A stretch of DNA of 17,290 nt from positions 1-17,290 of the forward strand of contig CAYPTH010000070.1 in assembly GCA_964413635.1 (NCBI GenBank), given 5' to 3'. The position numbers were made by a program, and so were the translations under genes. This stretch comes from CAYFQV01 sp964413635. GTDB taxonomy: Bacteria; Spirochaetota; Spirochaetia; DSM-27196; PWMO01. The notes below the pieces were generated by a model, which worked only from the letters and a program-made list of their open reading frames with translations, was not told the DNA's origin and did no database searches. Numbering within the stretch: the first letter of the stretch is position 1; every line of letters begins with the position of its first letter. This document shows, one piece after another, positions 1-6,259 of this stretch.

Positions 1-11
1 ATGCAGTTGCC

Positions 12-39
12 TTGACAACGCAGGTCGCGACTGCATACC
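12..39 (+). promoter_or_regulatory. Possible promoter of the TRAP transporter operon, with inverted repeat
   Basis: A perfect TTGACA lies at 12-17. A weak -10 candidate, CATACC, lies at 34-39 with a 16-base spacer; TACCGT at 36-41 is an alternative. The arms ATGCAGT (1-7) and ACTGCAT (30-36) form an exact 7-bp inverted repeat that brackets the -35 box and touches the -10, as an operator might. The -10 is poor, so this is tentative. The repeat could extend upstream of the window. Confidence 0.35.
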
Positions 40-63
40 GTCTGCTTTATCAAGGAGACGCTC

Positions 64-1068
64 GTGACCCTACGCCGATCTTTCCTTTTTTCCTGTTTCT
101 TGCTGCTGCTAATTTTCGGGGCACTCCCGGCCATGGGACAGACCATTCGCATGGCAAGCATTGCCCCTGAGAACTCTCCCTGGGGGCGTGCACTGAATCG
201 TCTCGCCGCCGAGTGGAACGATATCTCCGACGGTCGCGTGCAATTGCAGGTTTTCCATAACAGCGTGGCCGGCGACGAGTCGGATATGATCCGGAAGATG
301 CGGATCGGACAGCTTCAGGCAGGGGTCTTTTCCAACGTTGGAATGACCGCCTTGAGTCAGCAGGTGCTCACATTGAGCATGCCGCTACTCATTCGCTCTG
401 AGGCAGAATACGACTATGTCTTTGATAAAGTCAGACCCCAGCTGGATCAAGAAATCGAAAGCAAGGGCTTCGTACCCGTCGCGTGGTCCCTTGCCGGTTG
501 GCTACGTTACTTCAGCAAGGAAGAGATCCGGGATCCGAAGGAGCTCCAGGGCGTGAAGCTCGCCGCCTCGCCGGCGGAGATGCAGCTCGTGCGGGGATAC
601 CAGTTGATGGGGTACCAGCCAATCGCCATACCGCACGCCGAGCGCCTTGCCGCTCTCACCAGCGGAATGGCCACCGCCTACCTCTCGGTGCCCATCCTCG
701 CGGCGAGTTTTCAGTGGTTCGGCGCAACACCCTATATGGTTTCCATGAAGATTGGACCGGCTCCCGGCGCCATTATCATGACCCGGCGCGCCCATGCTAG
801 ATTGCCCAGGGACGTCCGTGACGAGCTCCTCGAGGCGGTCGGGCGCGTACAGGACAATTACGGTCAGGAGATTCGTGACCTGGAAGCAGAAGCCATAAGC
901 ACCATGCAAGATTTCGGGTTGGAACTCGTTGAGCTCACACCGGACCAACAAGAAGCGTGGATCGAAGAGTTCGAGTCGAGCTACGATGTCATGCTGGGGC
1001 GAGTATTTGACGAATCGCTCTACAACCGCGTCCGTGGGCATCTGAATGACTTCCGATCATCAAACTGA
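64..1068 (+). CDS. dctP: TRAP transporter substrate-binding protein, DctP family
   Basis: Periplasmic solute receptor of a tripartite ATP-independent (TRAP) transporter; it captures a ligand and hands it to the membrane permease encoded next. The GTG start is chosen because AAGGAG at 52-57 sits six bases upstream. The first ~25 residues are a Sec signal peptide (RR near the start, an L-rich core, then PAMG before Q26). The mature protein opens with IRMASIAPENSPWG, typical of the family, and the 334-residue length is normal. The segment where DctP proteins usually carry the ligand-carboxylate arginine (G-x-K-I-R) reads GVKLAAS at residues 163-169, with Ala167 in the Arg position. The stop lies 23 bases inside the next gene, so the two are translationally coupled. 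Family assignment is firm. The substrate is unknown and may not be a simple carboxylate. Confidence 0.93.
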   Translation: MTLRRSFLFSCFLLLLIFGALPAMGQTIRMASIAPENSPWGRALNRLAAEWNDISDGRVQLQVFHNSVAGDESDMIRKMRIGQLQAGVFSNVGMTALSQQVLTLSMPLLIRSEAEYDYVFDKVRPQLDQEIESKGFVPVAWSLAGWLRYFSKEEIRDPKELQGVKLAASPAEMQLVRGYQLMGYQPIAIPHAERLAALTSGMATAYLSVPILAASFQWFGATPYMVSMKIGPAPGAIIMTRRAHARLPRDVRDELLEAVGRVQDNYGQEIRDLEAEAISTMQDFGLELVELTPDQQEAWIEEFESSYDVMLGRVFDESLYNRVRGHLNDFRSSN

Positions 1069-2992
1069 CTCGATACCGCAGTCCTCGAGTACAGTAGACG
1101 AGGCGCTGTTCCACAGTAACGAACGGCGCCCCATCTTTCGCTTCCTCCACAATGTGGAAAACGGTCTCAATATTCTCACGCTGGTGCTGTTGGCAGGTCT
1201 TCCCGTCGTAGAGATCGTCGCACGCTCTGTGTTCAGGGCGGGAATACCGAATGCTCTCGGCTACGTGCGCCATCTGGTCTTGCTTACCGGCTACATTGGC
1301 GGCATGCTGGCCGCCCGACAGAAGCAACACCTTTCTATCGCCACGACGGATCTCATCCGAAGAGAGAAGCCACGAGTAATAACGGATGCCATATCCGGCG
1401 TTGCGGCGGTCACCATGTCGACGGCGCTTACGGTTGCGGCGCTGGAATGGGCGCTCACCGCCTTCGGACCGGATGTAGTTGTCGGGCTCATTCCGACGCA
1501 GATAATCGCGTTCGTCGTGCCGATCTCGTTCTTCGTCATGACCGTGCGCTTCTACCTGCGCCTCACCCCTGCGGTGACCAAAGCGGTCGGCGCTCTCGGG
1601 ATTCTGCTTGGCCTTGGCCTCGCAGTGGGTTCATTCGTCAATCTGACCTACATCTTGGCAAGGACCATACCTGAGTTCATCTTTCCGCTGGAAACGGCGT
1701 GGATCTCAGCGATAAACGTCCTCGCTGTTCCCCTCGTAATAATGCTGATCGTTGCCGCGGCCCTGGGCGCGCCGCTGTTCATTGTGCTCGCCGGCATTGC
1801 CTTCCTGCTCTTCGCCCGTGCCGGTGGTGTTATGGCTGTCGTCCCAAACGAGGGCTACACCATGCTCACCTCCAACACGGTGCCGGCAATTCCGCTTTTC
1901 ACCTTCGTTGGCTACCTTCTTTCGGAGAGCAAAGCCGGGGAGCGCCTCTTCCGCCTCTTCCGCGAGCTCTTTGGATGGCTACCGGGAGGAATGGTGATTG
2001 CGGCCATCTTGGTCTCGGTCTTCTTTGCCAGTTTCACCGGAGCGAGTGGCGTGGTCATCCTGGCTCTGGGCGCCCTCCTCTACGTGATCCTCCACACCAG
2101 GGGAACGCACACCGAGGGATTTACCGTCGGCCTCCTCACCGGTGTAGGCGACTTGGGACTTCTCTTCCCGCCGAGTTTGGTCATAATCCTCTACGGCACC
2201 GCGGCACAGGTAAACATCCTCGAGATGTTTCTGGGCGGGCTCGTTCCGGGGCTGCTTACCGTTGCCGCCTTCTGCGCGGTGGGAGTCATTGTCTCGCGAA
2301 GGCGGGGCGAACACGCCCACGCATTCAATCCAAAGGAGGCCCTTCGCACGCTGCGCGGTGCGGTCTGGGAAGTACTGCTCCCGGTGGTGATACTGGTGGT
2401 GTACTTTACCGGGATCACAACCCTCGTCGAAACCGGGGCCTTCGCGGTGGTGTACGTCGTTGTGGTGGAGGTCTTCGTCCACAAGGAGCTCAAGTGGAAC
2501 GACTTCTTCCGAGCAACCCTCAAGAGTGCCACGATCATGGGTGGCGTCTTGGTCATTCTCGGCGCGGCCCGGGGAATCTCGTTCTTCATTGTGGACAGCC
2601 GTGCTCCCTTCATCCTTGCGGAGTGGGTGCAGACGCACATTGACAGCCGCCTGGTCTTTTTGCTGCTCCTGAACCTGGCCTTGCTGATTGCGGGCTCGAT
2701 CATGGACATCTTCTCGGCCATACTCATCATCGTCCCCATGATTCTGCCGCTCGGCGAGATCTTCGGCATCCACCCTGTCCACCTGGGCGTGATTTTCATT
2801 GCCAACATGGCGCTGGGATTCATAACCCCGCCGGTCGGTTTGGAGCTCTTTCTGGCCTCGTATCGTTTCGGGAAACCCTTGGGGACAATCTACCGCTACG
2901 TACTCCCCTTCTTCGTGTTGCAGCTGGCCATGGTGCTTGTCATTACCTACGTGCCGTGGCTATCCACGGTACTCATCCCACTGGCGCCGTGA
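1046..2992 (+). CDS. dctQM: TRAP transporter fused permease, DctQ-DctM
   Basis: Inner-membrane part of the TRAP transporter, with the small (DctQ) and large (DctM) permease subunits in one 648-residue chain. A hydrophilic N-terminal ~35 residues is followed by a DctQ-like region of about four membrane helices (roughly residues 40-175, including the segment LHNVENGLNILTLV). One or two connecting helices come next, then a DctM region from about residue 230 to the end. DctM features include an F-A-S-F-T-G-A-S-G segment, a G-x-G-D-L-G-L-L-F-P-P-S loop and a late F-I-T-P-P-V-G-L motif, matching the repeated GITPPVG-type loops of the ion-transporter superfamily. The ATG at 1046 overlaps the end of dctP by 23 bases. 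Transport is presumably driven by a Na+ or proton gradient (family knowledge). The gene is followed by a GC-rich hairpin region. Confidence 0.93.
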   Translation: MTSDHQTDSIPQSSSTVDEALFHSNERRPIFRFLHNVENGLNILTLVLLAGLPVVEIVARSVFRAGIPNALGYVRHLVLLTGYIGGMLAARQKQHLSIATTDLIRREKPRVITDAISGVAAVTMSTALTVAALEWALTAFGPDVVVGLIPTQIIAFVVPISFFVMTVRFYLRLTPAVTKAVGALGILLGLGLAVGSFVNLTYILARTIPEFIFPLETAWISAINVLAVPLVIMLIVAAALGAPLFIVLAGIAFLLFARAGGVMAVVPNEGYTMLTSNTVPAIPLFTFVGYLLSESKAGERLFRLFRELFGWLPGGMVIAAILVSVFFASFTGASGVVILALGALLYVILHTRGTHTEGFTVGLLTGVGDLGLLFPPSLVIILYGTAAQVNILEMFLGGLVPGLLTVAAFCAVGVIVSRRRGEHAHAFNPKEALRTLRGAVWEVLLPVVILVVYFTGITTLVETGAFAVVYVVVVEVFVHKELKWNDFFRATLKSATIMGGVLVILGAARGISFFIVDSRAPFILAEWVQTHIDSRLVFLLLLNLALLIAGSIMDIFSAILIIVPMILPLGEIFGIHPVHLGVIFIANMALGFITPPVGLELFLASYRFGKPLGTIYRYVLPFFVLQLAMVLVITYVPWLSTVLIPLAP

Positions 2993-3056
2993 TACGCTCC
3001 TGCTAAGATGCACAAACCGGTAAAAGCCACAGTTGGCGCGATTGTCCAGGCGTATA

Positions 3057-3123
3057 CCGCGGGCCGCGCCGAAGCGGGCCGCGCTTGACCGGCGGCGGCG
3101 CCCGCTGAAGCGGGCGCGCTTGA
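3057..3123. repeat. Two adjacent GC-rich palindromic repeat units, possible bidirectional terminator
   Basis: The 163-base gap between convergent genes holds two similar units read on the minus strand: one at 3123-3089 beginning TCAAGCGCGCCCGCTTC and one at 3088-3057 beginning TCAAGCGCGGCCCGCTTC. The first contains a perfect 8-bp stem (3098-3105 with 3110-3117) closed by a TGAA/TTCA loop. The second contains GCGGGCCGCGC twice (3059-3069 and 3074-3084). There is no U-tract, so these are not textbook intrinsic terminators. Position between convergent genes and the REP-like structure suggest transcription stopping or a dispersed palindromic repeat. The remainder of 2993-3155 shows nothing else. 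Confidence 0.55.
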
Positions 3124-3155
3124 TGGTCGACGGCGCCACCCTTTGTATTGCTCGG

Positions 3156-4409
3156 TCAGCCTTCGCTCCCGCTATCACCGAGGTCAAAGGCGGTCCAGGA
3201 AAACCAAAAGTGCTGCACCTGCGGGAGTGCCTCGAGTTGCGTTCCTTCGAGCTCGCCGGCTAGCGCACGGCCGCTCGCGCTCCACTCACTGCTGGTCTGC
3301 GTATCCACAACCCTATCGTCTTGGGACTCGAAGGTCAGCGTCCGGCCGTCCACGGTGGCGAGGAAGGCATTAGCCGTGCCAACATCGCGACCGGAGCCGA
3401 CGCTACCGGCATCCAGCGGCGAGGCGGTTCCCGCTTCCCAAATGACGACGATCTCTTCACCACCGAGGGTCTCGTTGACCACTCCCTGGTTCTCGAGAAC
3501 GGGATAGGGAAAGCCCTCGGACTCGCCGTTGAGATTCACCGTTACGACGCGCGTCATTGGGTCGTACTGGCCGTTGATCTCGGGCCCTCGATAGAGGAAG
3601 GGACGGCTGGACCGGTCGTATCCGGCGTAGGGATTTCGACCATAGGAGCGAGCATAGCCCGTGTCGCGAGATACGACATCGGCATTGGGATACTCAGACG
3701 ACGCCTGACCCCACGGCAGCATGAGCATCGGCAGGATCTCGAGTTGACCGTCCGCGTACTTGCCGGCAATCCCCTTGCCGGTGGCCTGCTGCCACCACGT
3801 CTCGCTCTGCCTGTCGTACATGATCATGTTGGAGAAGCGCAGCAAACCGGATACGCCAAAGTCGAGGGTCTGACCATCGAAATTGCGCAGGAATGCAACT
3901 CCGGTATTGCACAAGGGGCAGTAGGTAACCGTCACCGGTACCCCGCCAATAACGTCGTTCGCGATTTCGTGCCACATGAGAATCTGAATCGGGTGTATGT
4001 GCGTTTCGTCGCCCTGTGTCACGACAAGAACGGATTCTTCGTCACCGATCCACTCATCAGCCTCATCTACGGAGACGAAATCCGGGTCGTCCAAGGCCGG
4101 GATTCCGTCCTTCGGCGGCCCACCGGAAATGACGTCTGCGTAAGATATGGTGGCTCGAGAAAAATTCGTGTCGAACTGTCCCGCGTTGGGCGGCGGATTC
4201 TGATTTTGGAAGGATGAGGGAAGCTCCGGATCCTGGTAGTCCGGACCCTCCGGTCCACCTTGAAAGTCCACCTCGACCATGCCGGACTGACCGGTGGAGC
4301 CGGATCCCTGCGAGCCTGAGCCTCGAGACGACTCCGTTTCCTCCGGGTTCCCCGCGCAGGCCACGAGAACCGCGAGCGGCAAGAGTGCCGCGAAATATTT
4401 CATATTCAT
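3156..4409 (-). CDS. DUF3179 domain-containing lipoprotein
   Basis: Exported protein of unknown biochemical role belonging to the DUF3179 family. The ATG at 4409 is preferred over an upstream GTG (4439) because GGAGG at 4417-4421 lies seven bases before it; the protein is then 417 residues. Residues 1-18 form a lipoprotein signal ending LAVLVAC with Cys18 as the lipidation site. A Ser/Gly-rich linker of about 25 residues (with GSGSQGSGSTG) then separates the anchor from the body. The family hallmark YCPLCNTGVAF contains Cys164 and Cys167, the only cysteines noticed apart from Cys18. Nearby are the family's HPIQILMWHE and DRQSETWWQ segments. A promoter of its own is visible upstream. The gene follows a truncated Mut7-C gene on the same strand. 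Family call is strong; the function is not established. Confidence 0.88.
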   Translation of the reverse strand: MNMKYFAALLPLAVLVACAGNPEETESSRGSGSQGSGSTGQSGMVEVDFQGGPEGPDYQDPELPSSFQNQNPPPNAGQFDTNFSRATISYADVISGGPPKDGIPALDDPDFVSVDEADEWIGDEESVLVVTQGDETHIHPIQILMWHEIANDVIGGVPVTVTYCPLCNTGVAFLRNFDGQTLDFGVSGLLRFSNMIMYDRQSETWWQQATGKGIAGKYADGQLEILPMLMLPWGQASSEYPNADVVSRDTGYARSYGRNPYAGYDRSSRPFLYRGPEINGQYDPMTRVVTVNLNGESEGFPYPVLENQGVVNETLGGEEIVVIWEAGTASPLDAGSVGSGRDVGTANAFLATVDGRTLTFESQDDRVVDTQTSSEWSASGRALAGELEGTQLEALPQVQHFWFSWTAFDLGDSGSEG

Positions 4410-4833
4410 ACCACGTCCTCCGCAGTAAAATATATTCACTCATACAGAATACGTCTAAGGAAATCGGCGCGTATTCCGCAAGATGTTGTCGATTTTCTCC
4501 TGTATCCCCCGCCAAGGTGCCGAGGTGGACGTCCAGAATGAAGCGTGGATTTCGCAAAGGAGCGGCGCGCGCCCTGCTCGCTTCTGAGACATCGAAGCTT
4601 TCGAAGACCGGGTAGACCGCCACCCGGTCGCCCGGATGAACGCGATATGAGAAGTCGACGGACTCGTTGTTCACGAGCACCAAGTCAACCTCGGTGTGAG
4701 GGACGCCGTAGGACTCGATCACGTCTTTGACCGACGGCGTGCCGATGAGCGGGACGGAAAGCTCCTGCCCGCGCTTGTCCCGGGGAAGGAGCTCGTTCAG
4801 CTCTTGGTAGAAGCGAAGGGTCGCGCGTGCCAC
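4063..4833 (-). pseudogene. Mut7-C ubiquitin-like domain protein, RNase domain truncated
   Basis: The first ~80 residues match the ubiquitin-like (MoaD/ThiS-fold) domain that normally precedes the Mut7-C (PIN-like) RNase domain. Visible landmarks are LRFYQELNELLP, the segment PHTEVDLVLVN, and GDRVAVYPVFESFD. The start of the RNase domain follows (PRFILDVHLGTLA), but the expected RYLRMLGFD-type continuation is absent. From about 4522 downwards the reading frame is unrelated, Arg-rich, and overlaps the well-supported DUF3179 gene by 347 bases in another frame. I therefore read this as a gene cut inside its second domain, by deletion, insertion or misassembly. A shortened, ubiquitin-like-only product remains possible. 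The GTG start at 4833 directly abuts the stop of the upstream gene and has no visible ribosome site, so translation would depend on coupling. Confidence 0.6.
4429..4458 (-). promoter_or_regulatory. Probable sigma70-type promoter of the DUF3179 gene
   Basis: On the minus strand TTAGAC (4458-4453) and TATATT (4434-4429) are separated by 18 bases. The -10 matches the consensus at five of six positions. Transcription would begin near 4422, right at the GGAGG of the gene, giving a very short leader. The AT-rich patch contrasts with the GC-rich surroundings. Confidence 0.45.
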
Positions 4834-5403
4834 CTAGGAGGCGGATCGGGCTCGCGAGACAATGCGCTCGGCAACCTGCTCCGCGGCCAGATTCTCCGTA
4901 TCGATGACAAGGTCAACGAAGCCATACTCGTTATTGTCGATTCCGTAGAGCGTCATATAGCGGCTACGGTCGCGCTCATCCCGGGCGCGCGTCTTCTCCA
5001 TGACCTGGTCGAAATCTCCCCCCTCCCGCTTGTGGATGCGGGCGGCGCGCACCGGTAGCGAGGCGGTCAGATACACGGTGAGGTCGGCATCCTTCAACAT
5101 CCACACGGCGAGCCGCGAACCGAGAACGCAGTTCCCCTCGATCGCCAGCTCGACCTGGCGCCTGTCGAGGTAGCGATCCCAACTCTCATCTTCCTCCGCG
5201 AGACGCCGGACCTCTTCGAAGCTGAGGTTCTTCTCTTGAGCCAGGGCGCGGAAGGTGTAGTTCACGAGCCGGAGGCCGAGGCGCTCGGCAACCATGCGAC
5301 TCGCCGTCGAGTTGCCACAGCCGCTCTTGCCTGAGATGGCAATCTTAATCCCCTCTTTGACGTGCCGATCCCTCACGGGGCTGCTCCCTGTCCTACTCGA
5401 CAT
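4834..5403 (-). CDS. Cytidylate kinase-like family protein
   Basis: P-loop nucleoside monophosphate kinase-like protein of 189 residues, similar to the short archaeal-type (d)CMP kinases. The N-terminal strand IKIAISGKSGCGNST (about residues 19-33) aligns with the Walker A motif, but the usual GK[ST] lysine is Asn31. The later segments LGLRLVNYTFR, AIEGNCVLGSRLA and a LID-like Arg-rich stretch (KTRARDERDRSRY) fit CMP kinases that phosphorylate CMP or dCMP with ATP. The ATG at 5403 overlaps yicC by 11 bases. A GTG at codon 10 is a credible alternative start, since the homologous core begins only near residue 19. It lies in a tight cluster with yicC and murC. Activity is uncertain because of the altered P-loop, although I recall the N as typical of spirochaetal members. 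Confidence 0.78.
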   Translation of the reverse strand: MSSRTGSSPVRDRHVKEGIKIAISGKSGCGNSTASRMVAERLGLRLVNYTFRALAQEKNLSFEEVRRLAEEDESWDRYLDRRQVELAIEGNCVLGSRLAVWMLKDADLTVYLTASLPVRAARIHKREGGDFDQVMEKTRARDERDRSRYMTLYGIDNNEYGFVDLVIDTENLAAEQVAERIVSRARSAS

Positions 5404-6259
5404 TTCTCAATTGCTCGCGGATGTTCTCTACCGCATCCTTCATGTCCACAACCGTGTTGTTTACCTCGGCAACAAAGCTCTTCGAGCCGATGGTGTTGAT
5501 CTCCCGGTTGAGCTCCTGGCTAACAAAATCCAGCTTCTTGCCGGTGGCGTTGTCCTGCCCCATGGTCGAGTGAAAGCTCTCGAGGTGAGCCCGGAGACGT
5601 GCAATCTCCTCGTTGATGGAGTAGCGCACCAGGAGCGAGGCGATCTCAGTGTACACCCGCTCACTGTCGTAGTTTTCCCCGAGCATCTCCTCGAAGCGCC
5701 GCTGGACGTGATCGCGGAGCTTCGTTTCCAGGTCGCCGGCGGAACGCTCCACCGCATCCACTCCATCTTGGATGATCTTCACCAGGCGCTCAATGTCGTC
5801 GGCCGTTGCGGCTCCCTCGCTCCGTCGATTTTCATCGAACTGTGCAAAAGCCTCCGCCAGAACCGGCTCGAGCACGGCGGTGTATCGATCAATGTCGGTC
5901 TGCCGGTCCACGGAGAGCACGCCCTCGAGGCGGAGGAAATGGGAGAGGCGGAGATCCTTCGATATCCCGGCCTCCTCGGCGAGTTGTTCGAGCACTCCGC
6001 GATAGGCGCGCACCGCCTCGCGGTCGAGGGTAACCTCCACCGGCGCTTCCTGATCGCGGAGCTTCACGTAGACGTCGACCCGACCGCGCGCAACCCGCTC
6101 ACTCACGTAGCCGCGCACGAACGGCTCGAGGGGACTGAGGTAGCCGGGAACGTTGATGTTGATGTCGAGATAGCGGTTGTTGTAGGACTTGATCTCGACG
6201 CTCGCCTGGAGCGACTCATTCTTATGCTCGGCAAAGCCGAATCCGGTCATGCTCTTCAT
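5393..6259 (-). CDS. yicC: YicC family endoribonuclease
   Basis: Cytoplasmic YicC/YloC-family protein of 288 residues, a normal full length. It opens with the family signature MKSMTGFGFAE and continues with the characteristic EIKSYNNRYLDI segment. It ends with the DUF1732-type C-terminus (LDFVSQELNREINTIGSK ... VVDMKDAVENIREQLRNVE). Family members in other bacteria have been described as endoribonucleases that affect small-RNA stability. The ATG shares TAATG with the murC stop (one-base overlap), and the 3' end overlaps the kinase-like gene by 11 bases, so it sits in the middle of a coupled operon. AAGGAT about 11 bases upstream may help initiation. Identity is secure; its RNA targets here are unknown. 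Confidence 0.94.
   Translation of the reverse strand: MKSMTGFGFAEHKNESLQASVEIKSYNNRYLDININVPGYLSPLEPFVRGYVSERVARGRVDVYVKLRDQEAPVEVTLDREAVRAYRGVLEQLAEEAGISKDLRLSHFLRLEGVLSVDRQTDIDRYTAVLEPVLAEAFAQFDENRRSEGAATADDIERLVKIIQDGVDAVERSAGDLETKLRDHVQRRFEEMLGENYDSERVYTEIASLLVRYSINEEIARLRAHLESFHSTMGQDNATGKKLDFVSQELNREINTIGSKSFVAEVNNTVVDMKDAVENIREQLRNVE

Noticed and set aside
1979..2782. Minus-strand frame of 267 codons opposite the DctM region
   Set aside because: Charged, repetitive translation antisense to a clear permease; an effect of GC-rich codon use.
3321..4217. Plus-strand frame of 298 codons opposite the DUF3179 gene
   Set aside because: The minus-strand gene has a lipobox, ribosome site, promoter and family motif; the plus frame has none.
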